Source: an uncultured Algibacter sp.
GTDB taxonomy: Bacteria > Bacteroidota > Bacteroidia > Flavobacteriales > Flavobacteriaceae
Length of the DNA: 64,000 nt
NCBI RefSeq assembly: GCF_947490405.1
Contig: NZ_CANLGU010000004.1
Span: 248,001-312,000, forward strand
Direction of reading: 5' to 3'
Shown here: one piece after another, positions 17,690-25,925 of the stretch
How positions within the stretch are numbered: position 1 is the stretch's first letter
Layout of the letters: each line of letters opens with the position of its first letter
The notes under the pieces: generated by a model
Told to the model about the DNA's origin: nothing
Databases searched by the model: none
What the model saw: the letters and a program-made list of their open reading frames with translations, nothing else
Made by a program: the position numbers and the translations under genes

Positions 17690-20040
17690 ACAAAACTAAA
17701 ATACTAGATAGAGCGGCTAATGCTACTATTGCTTTAATTTCTGATCCTTTAAAAATAAAAGAAGAAGAATTAGATGGTTCTATAGATTTAATATTACAGC
17801 ATAAAGAATTCAACTCTCAGATTAACAAAACTGAACTTCTAGCTTCTATTCAAACAAAACTAAAATCAAGTTCATTTAAAGCAAAAAGTCATATTCTTAG
17901 CCTTTTAGGGAATGAATTGATAGGTAGTGATAGCCTCGCTATTTTTGAGTTAGTTAAAAACTCTTATGATGCTGATGCAGAAAAGGTTTCGATTAGCTTT
18001 ATAGATTTAAATACACAAAATCAAAAGATTATAATTGAAGACGATGGACAAGGTATGACCTATGATAAAATCAAAAACATTTGGTTAACAATTGGTACTG
18101 ATTTTAAAAGAGGTAGAAATAGGAAAATAAGTGAGATTTTTGAAAGAGTGTCATTTGGAAATAAAGGTGTTGGTCGTTTGGCAATTCATAAACTAGCTAA
18201 AGTTGTTACTCTTGAGACACAAGCGGTTGGAGAAAAAATTGCACACCAATTGACTATTGATTGGCAAGAATTAATTGAGTCTAAAGAATACATTCAAGAA
18301 TTGGAAGTAGAAATTCTTGAGTTAGAAGCAGATACTTTTGAAAAGGGCTATGGTACAAGGATTATATTGAGCAATTTGACTACTGAAAAGTGGACTAAAA
18401 AGGCTTTAAAAGATTTAGTTAGAAAAATTGAAAATATAAAAAATCCTTTTGCTGAGTTTAAAGATTTTGATGTAGAAATAAGTTGTAATGATTTTCACCA
18501 GGAATGGATTGAAGAGGTTAAAACATCTACAGAAATATTAAAGGATAGCCTTTATAGTTTTGAATTTGAAATTAGTCAATGGCATAAAAAAGATTCTAAA
18601 GACTTTGAGAATGATTTCGCAGAATTTCGATGGCGTTATGATTTTAATCCACCAAAGCAAACAGGAATTGAGCCAAATGATGAAAATTTCAAACCAAATG
18701 CAAATAAGCTTACCAATGAAAATATATTTCACATAGGAGAAATATTTAAACAAATAGATGATAGTCTAAAGCCTTCAAAATATCTTAGAAATAAAGATAT
18801 TAAAGATTTAGGTACAATCAAGGGGAAGTTTTTTGTTTTCAATCAAAACAGCGCATTACTCAGAATGAGGTTTGGTGGTCAAATTAATGGAGTTAAAAAT
18901 TATATAAGAGATAATAATGGTGTAAAGATTTATCGTGATAATATCCGAGTTTACAATTATGGCGAGCCTTTTGATGATTGGTTAAGTTTAGATTTAGATA
19001 AAATACAAAGAGCTGGAGATCATTTTGGTAAAAAAGTTACTATTGGTGCAATTGAGTTAGATCTTAACGACAGTTTGATTGGATTAAAAGAAAAAACCAA
19101 TAGAGAAGGGTTCATTGAAGATGAAAGCTATAAAAGGTTTCAGTTGATTGTAAAAGAAGTGTTTAGATTTTTTGAATCAGAAGCATCAGACGATAAAGAG
19201 AAAATAGATGAATTTATAGACAGTACTAAGCCAGTTAAAAAAGTTGGTTTTGGAGAAACAATTAAAGAGCTTGAAGAAAAATTAAGAGAAAAAGATTTAG
19301 AAAAAGAATTGACACCTTATTTAAAGCGTATTGATAAAGATTACGTTGAAATGAGGGATATAATGGTTAATTCAGGAATGACAGGGCTTAATTTAGGAGT
19401 TGCTTTTCACGAAGTTGAAAGAGAAATGAAGTTTATCAATATAGACTTAATTCAAGATGAAGTAGATATTGAAGAAGTCAAAAGTAGGGTTCAAAACTTG
19501 ATGCACATTCTCGACAATTTATCACCTATTTTAAGACAGAATAAAAGTGTTGCTACAAACGCTAAATATATAGTTGAAAAGGCAAAAAACATAAATAACA
19601 ATAGATTTGGTTTCCATGAAGTAATTTTCTCATCGCCTCTTATTTCTGGGGAATCTGATAATTTTAAATTTAAAGGGCCAACAGGCTTATTAATAAGTTC
19701 TATTTCCAACATAATAGATAATTCAATTTATTGGACAACTTCAGCTAGAGAATTAAATGATGACAAATTTAAGCCTGGTATAATAATAACAACAGATTTG
19801 CATTCTTTCGATGGTCCTGCAATTATAATTGCAGATAATGGTAATGGCTTTTCAGTTGACCCTGAATTTCTAATTCAACCTTTTAAAACAAAACGAGAAG
19901 GAGGTATGGGATTGGGTCTATATTTCACAGATTTAGTAATGAATATGTTGGGTGGAAAATTAATATTTCCAGATAATCAAGATTTAGAAATCCCAAAAGT
20001 TTACGTAGGAGCTTGTATAGCTTTAGTATTTCCAAAATAG
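17686..20040 (+). CDS. Double GHKL ATPase with histidine-kinase-like C-terminus
   Basis: 784 residues. The first GHKL ATP-binding domain shows the N box ELVKNSYDADA (E88, N92, D95), the G1 box IEDDGQGM (119-123) and the lid GNKGVGRLA (158-166), as in Hsp90/MutL/MORC-type proteins. After a central alpha/beta region and a charged helical stretch (about 520-570) comes an H-box-like segment AFHEVEREM with H575. A second GHKL domain follows with IIDNSIYWTT (676-685), ADNGNGF (716-722) and GGMGLGLYF (739-747), the classic histidine-kinase N, G1 and G2 boxes. So a MORC/Hsp90-like ATPase is fused to a kinase-like core in one soluble protein with no membrane segment. It sits between a DNA methyltransferase (4-bp overlap) and a receiver-domain protein (5-bp gap), suggesting signalling to that receiver. 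Phosphotransfer is inferred, not shown. Confidence 0.85.
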   Translation: MNKTKILDRAANATIALISDPLKIKEEELDGSIDLILQHKEFNSQINKTELLASIQTKLKSSSFKAKSHILSLLGNELIGSDSLAIFELVKNSYDADAEKVSISFIDLNTQNQKIIIEDDGQGMTYDKIKNIWLTIGTDFKRGRNRKISEIFERVSFGNKGVGRLAIHKLAKVVTLETQAVGEKIAHQLTIDWQELIESKEYIQELEVEILELEADTFEKGYGTRIILSNLTTEKWTKKALKDLVRKIENIKNPFAEFKDFDVEISCNDFHQEWIEEVKTSTEILKDSLYSFEFEISQWHKKDSKDFENDFAEFRWRYDFNPPKQTGIEPNDENFKPNANKLTNENIFHIGEIFKQIDDSLKPSKYLRNKDIKDLGTIKGKFFVFNQNSALLRMRFGGQINGVKNYIRDNNGVKIYRDNIRVYNYGEPFDDWLSLDLDKIQRAGDHFGKKVTIGAIELDLNDSLIGLKEKTNREGFIEDESYKRFQLIVKEVFRFFESEASDDKEKIDEFIDSTKPVKKVGFGETIKELEEKLREKDLEKELTPYLKRIDKDYVEMRDIMVNSGMTGLNLGVAFHEVEREMKFINIDLIQDEVDIEEVKSRVQNLMHILDNLSPILRQNKSVATNAKYIVEKAKNINNNRFGFHEVIFSSPLISGESDNFKFKGPTGLLISSISNIIDNSIYWTTSARELNDDKFKPGIIITTDLHSFDGPAIIIADNGNGFSVDPEFLIQPFKTKREGGMGLGLYFTDLVMNMLGGKLIFPDNQDLEIPKVYVGACIALVFPK

Positions 20041-20045
20041 AAAAT

Positions 20046-21404
20046 ATGTTTGAAATCCAGAATAAGATAATAATAGTTGACGACAAGAAAAATCAATTAG
20101 AAAAACTAGGGAAAGCATTTTTTAAGAACGGTTTGGGATGTAGAACTTTTGAATATTCACCAGAATATGACGAGCCACTTAAGAACGTACGTATAGCTTT
20201 TTTTGATATAAACTTGACACAGAGAAGTGTTGATCATAAATATGATAGTTCAACAGAAATAATTAAACATAATAGTGCAGTATTTAATGATTTAGCTAGG
20301 GCTATTAACCAATATATTGCCAAAGATAATGGACCTTTTGCATTAATATTTTGGACTGCTAATAAGGATGTAATTGATGCTTTTATTGAATATGTTCAAA
20401 ACCCAAAAAGAGGTTATAGTGAAACACCTTTTCCAGTATTTATAGGCTGTATTGATAAGAATGAGTTTACAGATGAGACAGAAACTCAGGATTTGTCAGA
20501 TAGAATTTTAGATATAATAAATGATGATTCAGTTAAGTTTCTTTTTGATTTTGAAAGTATTGTAAACAAATCTAGCTCAGAAACTATCAATAAGTTTTTT
20601 AATATTATCCCAAAAGGAGAAGTTTGGGGAGATTCAAAAGCATTCATTGATAATTTAGGCAAGGTACTTTCTAAATTGGCTTCTTCTACTTTAGGCTTTG
20701 AATATGCTAAAGAAAATCCTTTGAAGGCGGTTAATGAAAGTCTAATCCCACTTCTTAATAGTGAGATTAGCAAAGCTGAAAGTGGCACAAATTGGGGAAC
20801 TATATTAGCACCTTTATTTGCTGCAGAAAGATTAAACGAACTTAGCCTTCCAGATGAGTCTATTCAAGAAAATGTAAATGGAATATTCCATATTGATTTA
20901 CCAAGTAATGAAAAGGATATAAGAGGTGCTGTTATAAATGTTAATAATGCAGACCAAAATATTTTAGATACTTTTAATATTACCAATACTGTTGAATGGT
21001 TCAATAGTTTTATTCCTTTTCTGCCTTCAGCAAAAGCGATTAAACGAGAAGTAAGAGATGCTTCAGAGCTAGTTGCAATTGAATTAAGTGCTGCGTGTGA
21101 TTATTCAAATAAGAAAAAGCGTATAAACAAATACATTTTGGGTTTTATTACACCAAGTTTTGATGTTAAGGAATGTATTGACAATGACAGAAGGCCAGAT
21201 AGTAGCTATCATATTGGAGGTTGTACTTTTTCCTTTGAAAATAGACCTTTTCAAATATGGTTAAATTTAAATTATGTATTTGGATGCTCAACCAATGATG
21301 ATAGATTAGGGGAGGTTAGGTTTATTTTGAAAAAAGAAATAATGGATATGATTGGGAATAAATATGCTAGTCACATTTCAAGAATTGGTATTACTAGCTT
21401 TTAA
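20046..21404 (+). CDS. Receiver-domain protein with unknown C-terminal effector region
   Basis: 452 residues from ATG 20046. Residues 1-150 resemble a response-regulator receiver: IIIVDDKK with acidic pair D12/D13, FFDINL with the phospho-acceptor D54, ALIFWT with T104, and CIDK with K138, that is all canonical receiver residues, but with insertions that lengthen the usual 120-residue domain. The remaining ~300 residues match no family I can name; visible features are a helical region (DLSDRILDII to LSKLASSTLGFEYAKENP), VAIELSAACDYSNKKKRINKY around residue 350, and a C-terminal beta-rich part with CTFSFENRPFQIW and VFGCSTNDD. It could be a nuclease or other effector controlled by the kinase-like partner; no PD-(D/E)XK or HNH motif is clear. 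Confidence 0.75.
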   Translation: MFEIQNKIIIVDDKKNQLEKLGKAFFKNGLGCRTFEYSPEYDEPLKNVRIAFFDINLTQRSVDHKYDSSTEIIKHNSAVFNDLARAINQYIAKDNGPFALIFWTANKDVIDAFIEYVQNPKRGYSETPFPVFIGCIDKNEFTDETETQDLSDRILDIINDDSVKFLFDFESIVNKSSSETINKFFNIIPKGEVWGDSKAFIDNLGKVLSKLASSTLGFEYAKENPLKAVNESLIPLLNSEISKAESGTNWGTILAPLFAAERLNELSLPDESIQENVNGIFHIDLPSNEKDIRGAVINVNNADQNILDTFNITNTVEWFNSFIPFLPSAKAIKREVRDASELVAIELSAACDYSNKKKRINKYILGFITPSFDVKECIDNDRRPDSSYHIGGCTFSFENRPFQIWLNLNYVFGCSTNDDRLGEVRFILKKEIMDMIGNKYASHISRIGITSF

Positions 21405-22189
21405 CAACTCCACACTTCCAGCACATACTCATTCTTTCATTTCGCGAAAAGCTACATTCACTCAATCGCAAGAGCTTCCAATTCCGCGCAATACTAGTTA
21501 TGTCCATTTTGCACCTGCCTATCGGACAGACGCTACATTCCCATAACCAGTATTTTTTGCCAACGTTCAATTAATCGTTTGTTTAATATTCAGTAATAGT
21601 ATCAAAATTTAGGAAGGCAGGTAATAAGGAGTTCGTCAGTCGTTCCATTTAGTTTCATAGTACATAATCAAAAACGCTTCTATCGTCGCATTTGTGCTTA
21701 CCGTAAATACTACTACTGCGGCGAAACGTCCTCGCAGCACTATTTACTTGCACTATTGCACACATTATTCTATTCCTCACCCATAGCTACTCTTGTACCT
21801 TAAAATCCAAAGTAGTTTTGCGCTATGCGCAAGATTTAAAAATTAAGGTACAAGCGCTATTTAATGTTTTGCGAGCCTGCGTGTCGCTGCGGTCTTTAAC
21901 GGTTGTCACATTTTTTGAAATCATTTTAATGATACCTTATGTGTATTTGAAAAATGAATATCCTAAAAACCTTTGCGTTAAGGTATAATCCGAATCAAAA
22001 AACTGCGCCAACCTAGTGTTTTCAACATAGTCGTGAGTGCCTTCCGTCCCTAAAGGCATTCACTCACAACAACCTTGCTAATCTCGCAGTCGGCTCGCGC
22101 CTTTTGGATTACCTGCTTAACTATCATGAATAAAAGTGACAGAATTGTAAGTATAATTATATTTCAAGACATTTGTAAAAATTAATTCA
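21405..22189. other. Long structured noncoding stretch after the defence-like cassette
   Basis: 785 bp without a convincing gene, visibly richer in G+C than its surroundings. It contains a nested hairpin at 21792-21854, a second inverted repeat ATACCTTA/TAAGGTAT at 21932-21986, and an imperfect stem GTGAGT...ACTCAC around 22032-22073. TTTAACGGTT (21895) and GCGTTAAG (21975) resemble a motif pair seen near a GNAT gene at 40498-40537. The composition differs from the flanking genes, so it may be a separate insertion or remnant. Confidence 0.5.
21792..21854. repeat. Nested inverted repeat (hairpin) in noncoding island DNA
   Basis: Outer arms CTTGTACCTTA (21792-21802) and TAAGGTACAAG (21844-21854) are perfectly complementary over 11 bp. 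Inside lies a second perfect hairpin TTGCGC-TAT-GCGCAA (21818-21832). No adjacent gene ends here, so it is not an obvious terminator. Confidence 0.7.
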
Positions 22190-22525
22190 ATGATAGAAAC
22201 CTACCTTATATTATGTAATGCGTTGGATGGAAAGCTAGATACTGTTTTACGAAAAAATAATTATTTTCCTAAAATGGGGCAAGATAAGCTTCAAAAAATT
22301 GAACAAGAATATGTGTCCAATTGCAGTGATATAATTCTGAGTCAATTAGAAGAAACTGAACTTTCTATAGTAGAAAAGCAAAAAATTGAAAATGCACTTC
22401 AACCTATTATAAGCCAAAATTTAAAGAAAAATAAATGGCTACGTTATTATGAATTAAGTGGAGGTTATAATAAAAAAGGTCACAAATATAGCTGGCTTCC
22501 ATCGTCCGCCGCCATAATGCTATAA
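22190..22525 (+). CDS. Hypothetical protein, 111 residues
   Basis: Not recognised. Starts at ATG after an A-rich stretch, with a mainly helical, charged composition (KLQKIEQEYVSN, QLEETELSIVEKQKIENALQPI) and a GGYNKKGHKYSWLP end. No signal peptide or membrane segment. A large hairpin follows 12 bases after the stop. It stands alone on the + strand between noncoding DNA and convergent minus-strand genes. Confidence 0.5.
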   Translation: MIETYLILCNALDGKLDTVLRKNNYFPKMGQDKLQKIEQEYVSNCSDIILSQLEETELSIVEKQKIENALQPIISQNLKKNKWLRYYELSGGYNKKGHKYSWLPSSAAIML

Positions 22526-22536
22526 AGCTCAAGCCA

Positions 22537-22590
22537 AAGGTTTTAAAAAAAATAATACGCTAAAAAGCGCGTACTATTTTTTTAAACCTT
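22537..22590. terminator. Large bidirectional hairpin terminator
   Basis: AAGGTTTTAAAAAAAATA...ACGC pairs with GCGCGTACTATTTTTTTAAACCTT around a short A-rich loop, giving a long stem with A-tract and T-tract on either side. It would serve the + strand gene ending at 22525. Confidence 0.65.
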
Positions 22591-22749
22591 ATTTCAGGCG
22601 CATTATTTTCCCCAAAAAGCTTGACAGCATTGCCTCACCAACAATGAGATAGTTGTCTTTTTTGTTTTTCTAAAAAAATATTGGAAGGGTTTTGTGCTAC
22701 TTCTGAAAGTTCTCGCTAAAAGAAAAGAGCCTCTACTGAAACTCTCTTT

Positions 22750-22935
22750 CTACTTTCTCTTTCTAAGAAATTGATGAAACCATTTCAACACAAGAGAAAC
22801 AATATAACTAACAACAGCACCTAAAATAGCCATTATGATGGTTTTAATAATATCATCTGAAGTAATATGAATCCATGTTGAAGATATTGTTCCACCAATA
22901 ATTGAAAATTTAAGATGAGATAAGTTATTGCTCAT
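22750..22935 (-). CDS. Small membrane protein with one TM segment
   Basis: About 61 residues from ATG 22935 (MSNNLSHLKFSIIGG), overlapping the stop of the preceding gene by 11 bp. One clear membrane segment IIMAILGAVVSYIVSLVL is followed by a very basic tail (KWFHQFLRKRK). The small size, single TM helix and basic tail are holin-like, and it is last in a series of four minus-strand genes that includes a DUF5675 protein. Function unproven. Confidence 0.5.
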   Translation of the reverse strand: MSNNLSHLKFSIIGGTISSTWIHITSDDIIKTIIMAILGAVVSYIVSLVLKWFHQFLRKRK

Positions 22936-23170
22936 CTGTTTGACTTGTCTTAGGGATTTCAGTCTCATCATCAATAGTCACAGCTTGACTGACTGCAGTT
23001 GCAACAGTTCCTGCAACGGTCATATAAGTTGCAACAGTAATAACTAAAGCAGGCATGCTAATAGGTGCTGCGATAATTGCACCACCAGCTGTAGCCAATG
23101 CGATGCCAATATTTCTTAAAGTTCTAAAGAACTTTGGTGTTGGTTTTTTATAACGATCTACGATATTCAT
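22925..23170 (-). CDS. Small membrane protein with two TM segments, holin-like
   Basis: 81 residues: basic N-terminus (MNIVDRYKKPTPKFFRTLRN), two hydrophobic segments rich in Gly/Ala (IGIALATAGGAIIAAPIS and ALVITVATYMTVAGTVATAV) and an acidic C-terminal tail. It lies four bases downstream of the DUF5675 gene and overlaps the next one. The layout next to a possible peptidoglycan enzyme suggests a lysis-type pair, an inference from context. Similar small proteins occur beside DUF5675 genes in other flavobacterial elements as far as I recall. Confidence 0.62.
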   Translation of the reverse strand: MNIVDRYKKPTPKFFRTLRNIGIALATAGGAIIAAPISMPALVITVATYMTVAGTVATAVSQAVTIDDETEIPKTSQTDEQ

Positions 23171-23174
23171 TTGT

Positions 23175-23570
23175 TTAAGATTTAATAGTTAATAATATAG
23201 TTTCATTTCTATCGAATGCTTGATAGCATAGCGATACTAATTTTTGAAGTAATGGTTTTGAATTACTACCTTTTCCAATGCCTGTTAACTGCGTAACAGG
23301 TGCAATACAACCACGAAGCTCACGTTTCGCATTGTTGGCTGGATGCAGAAGTATAAGGCTACGACCTTTCACATTTGCAATATGTAAATGATGTCCAAAC
23401 TTTGTAGAATACCTCGCTTTCAACTCATATTCGTCTTCCGGAATACAAGACACATTTCTTTGGTTATTCAACCAGGGCAATTCAATAGTAAAACCTAAAA
23501 ATTGACCATTATAGAAGAGAGCACTATTCGTGCCCTCTTCAAAATAGGTCCTATGGAGCAATACATTCAT
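23175..23570 (-). CDS. DUF5675-family protein, phage-associated
   Basis: 131 residues matching the DUF5675 pattern: LHRTYFEEGTNSALFYNG, TIELPWLNNQRNVSCIPE, LKARYSTKFGHHLHI, LILLHPANNAKRELRGCI. Conserved His, Cys and Asn residues suggest an enzyme; a peptidoglycan-active role is often supposed because of phage contexts, but no activity is established that I can cite. It shares its last base pair with the start of the upstream 251-residue gene's stop region (end-to-start at 23570), so both are likely co-translated. Confidence 0.8.
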   Translation of the reverse strand: MNVLLHRTYFEEGTNSALFYNGQFLGFTIELPWLNNQRNVSCIPEDEYELKARYSTKFGHHLHIANVKGRSLILLHPANNAKRELRGCIAPVTQLTGIGKGSNSKPLLQKLVSLCYQAFDRNETILLTIKS

Positions 23571-24325
23571 TAGATTGTATCTACTTGCGCAATAGATAAA
23601 GCGTTAAATGCACCGTTTTTCAACGGATACATTTGTCCGTTTACCTCTTGGTAAAACTCAATACCAACAACTTGTAATACTGGAAGTACTGAGTTAGCTG
23701 TAAGAGCTACAGATAAGTCTATTGGAGCTGTGTTTGCGCCATTATAAGGAAGGATTGCAGTTTCGTCGCTTTCGAATACAGAGGCTTCATTTGTAAAATC
23801 AAGTTCTGCAGCACCCATTACAACTTTAAAATGCGTTGTACCATTTGGTGCAGCAATTCGCACCGTTGGTGCAAATGCAGCAATATCCAAATCTACATTT
23901 CCTGCAACACGATCATATGCTGTCACATATGGCGTGAAAAGGGTCGCACCTAATTTACCATTGATGTTAAACTCAAAGCCCAGTAAAGTGTTCATATCAC
24001 CATTTTCGATGGTTCTAAGTCCACGCTCGTTTACTGCATCAGTTTTAGTAACTGCAACTAAGATTTTTGTCAAACGACTTACTACGCGTTTATCTTTTGC
24101 ATTCTGCAAAAGCACACGAATAGCATTTCTAATCAGTTTTCCTCCTTTTCCTGCACGTCCAAATTCAGAACCGTTTTCACGCGTTCTCTGAAATGCTGGG
24201 TCATTAGCAATACGATTTTTATCGACACCACCTTTTGAACGTGCTAGGTGTCCGTCAGCACTTTTGTAGAAGGAAATATCACCGATAGTTCCTTTCAATT
24301 TAATAATACCTGTTTGTTTAGCCAT
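23570..24325 (-). CDS. Hypothetical phage-structural-like protein, 251 residues
   Basis: N-terminal MAKQTGIIKLKGTIGDISFY with K-S-A-D-G-H and GG turns, then a basic helical region (FGRAGKGGKLIRNAIRVLLQNAKDK) and a beta-rich second half. I know similar proteins as uncharacterised genes close to integrases in Flavobacteriaceae. No signal peptide or membrane segment. As the first gene of a four-gene series ending in holin-like proteins it could be a tail-tube or capsid-like structural protein, which is only an inference. Confidence 0.6.
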   Translation of the reverse strand: MAKQTGIIKLKGTIGDISFYKSADGHLARSKGGVDKNRIANDPAFQRTRENGSEFGRAGKGGKLIRNAIRVLLQNAKDKRVVSRLTKILVAVTKTDAVNERGLRTIENGDMNTLLGFEFNINGKLGATLFTPYVTAYDRVAGNVDLDIAAFAPTVRIAAPNGTTHFKVVMGAAELDFTNEASVFESDETAILPYNGANTAPIDLSVALTANSVLPVLQVVGIEFYQEVNGQMYPLKNGAFNALSIAQVDTI

Positions 24326-24483
24326 AATGTTCTAAAATTTTGATTTTGAAACAAAAGACAGTAGTTTTATAAAAGAATTCAAAAACATCTACACATCCAT
24401 TCCGATTGATTCGTTTTATGCCAATACAATACATATAGACGATACCAAGATGAGGTATGGACTAAGTATAGATAAAGTATTAA

Positions 24484-24681
24484 ATGAGAATAATAAGAGC
24501 TTGCATATATCCGAAAGACATCCAACGCATCACAGGAAGAAGTGAGCGCTACGGACGTAAGCTTTTAAATGACATTAAAGCACACTTTGGCAAGATGCCA
24601 TATCAATTTATCACAGCAGAAGAATTTTCAGAGTATAGCGGTATAAATATGATTACCATAGAAAAGTACCTTAAAGACTAA
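24484..24681 (+). CDS. Small HTH-like protein convergent with the integrase
   Basis: 65 residues with ACIYPKDIQRITGRSERYGRKLLNDIKAHFG resembling a helix-turn-helix, then QFITAEEFSEYSGINMITIEKYL. The size and position suggest an excisionase or element regulator. Its stop codon overlaps the stop region of the convergent integrase by four bases. Confidence 0.6.
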   Translation: MRIIRACIYPKDIQRITGRSERYGRKLLNDIKAHFGKMPYQFITAEEFSEYSGINMITIEKYLKD

Positions 24682-25925
24682 GAAGTTTGCTTATTTATTG
24701 TTGCAATAGGGTTAGATGAAAACTTTTCCCTAAGTGTGGCCATATCATCACTGACTTTTTTATCCAAAATTTTGGCATAATGTTGTGTAGTCTTAAGTGA
24801 TTTATGTCCTAACATCTTACTAACGGACTCTATAGGTACACCATTGGTAAGGGTTACTGTTGTTGCAAATGTATGACGTGCCAAGTGAAACGTAAGATTT
24901 TTTGTAATACCACAACTATCTGCAATCTCTTTAAGGTAAGAATTCATTTTTTGATTGCTAAGAACAGGCAATAAGTTATCACTATCAATTACATCTAGAT
25001 GCTCAGCATACTTCCTAATAATCTCTTTTGGTATCTCTAAAATTGGAATATTGCTTCTAGTATCTGTTTTACTTCTTTTAGTTTTAATCCAACGTTTGCC
25101 ATCTATTCCAACAACTATATCGTCTTTAGATAGCTTTTTTACATCAGCATAAGCTAAACCAGTAAAACAAGAAAATATAAATATGTCTTTTACTAATTCT
25201 AATCTAGGGATGGAGAATTCCTTTTCAACCATTACTTGTATTTCTTCTTTTGAAAGAAATTCTCGGTCTATCGTTTTTAATTTAGCTTTCCAATTAAAGA
25301 ATGGATCCTTGCTTATCCAATCGTTAGCATAAGCTATGCGAATGATTTTTTTGAAGTTAGTAATGTATTTAATAGCTGTGTTATGACTACACTTACGGGT
25401 AGTCTTTAAATAATATTCAAATCCAGTAATAAATTTGTGATTAACATCCTTTACAGGAATATCATCCGTGTTATATTCTTTTTGAATATACTCTTGTATG
25501 TGTCTTTTCGCTGTTCTATAACGCTCAGCAGTACCAGGGGCAAAGTCTTTTCCAACCAAACTATTTACTTTATTGTTATGCTCCTGGAATATCTCTATAA
25601 GCATTTTATTTACTCTGTCCTTCCCTAAGTATCGATTCTTAATGGCTAACGCAGTAACGGTCTTTCCTTCATCTATAAAGCGCTCTTGTAGTTTTTGAAG
25701 CTTATGTCTAATACTGTCAATATATGAGTTGATAGTTCTGGATTCAGCACTAGTACCTTTTAATTTACCAGTGGTAGAATCCCATTTTTCTACAAGTACC
25801 TTTCGTTGAATACTTATCTGTGCTCTTTTGCCATTTACCGTTATACGTGCATAAATAGGGGCTTTACCATCTAAAGTCGCTTTGTTTTTCTGCAAGAAGA
25901 AAAGAATAGAAAAAGTGTGATACAT
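24678..25925 (-). CDS. Tyrosine recombinase / integrase (IntDOT-like)
   Basis: 415 residues. The N-terminal arm-binding domain (KNKATLDGKAPIYARITVNGKR), a SAM-like core-binding domain (about 105-205) and the catalytic domain are all present. Catalytic elements: HLARHTFAT (His and Arg), GHKSLKTTQHYAK with the nucleophile Tyr. The first catalytic Arg position in the FTGLAYADVKKL box is Ala, as in Bacteroidota IntDOT-type enzymes that lack this Arg. The gene reads away from tRNA-Ser, whose 3' end lies 240 bp upstream, so the tRNA or its terminator region is the probable integration target. Confidence 0.93.
   Translation of the reverse strand: MYHTFSILFFLQKNKATLDGKAPIYARITVNGKRAQISIQRKVLVEKWDSTTGKLKGTSAESRTINSYIDSIRHKLQKLQERFIDEGKTVTALAIKNRYLGKDRVNKMLIEIFQEHNNKVNSLVGKDFAPGTAERYRTAKRHIQEYIQKEYNTDDIPVKDVNHKFITGFEYYLKTTRKCSHNTAIKYITNFKKIIRIAYANDWISKDPFFNWKAKLKTIDREFLSKEEIQVMVEKEFSIPRLELVKDIFIFSCFTGLAYADVKKLSKDDIVVGIDGKRWIKTKRSKTDTRSNIPILEIPKEIIRKYAEHLDVIDSDNLLPVLSNQKMNSYLKEIADSCGITKNLTFHLARHTFATTVTLTNGVPIESVSKMLGHKSLKTTQHYAKILDKKVSDDMATLREKFSSNPIATINKQTS

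Noticed and set aside
20013-20045. TTG start upstream of the receiver protein
   Set aside because: It lies inside the preceding gene; ATG 20046 starts directly before the receiver's first beta-strand.
20046-21404. Third cassette protein as a classical restriction endonuclease
   Set aside because: No clear PD-(D/E)XK, HNH, GIY-YIG or PLD motif could be read from the sequence, so I leave its function open.
21352-21546. 64-codon open frame at the end of the receiver-protein gene
   Set aside because: It overlaps the real gene in another frame and then runs through hairpin-rich noncoding DNA; no protein features.
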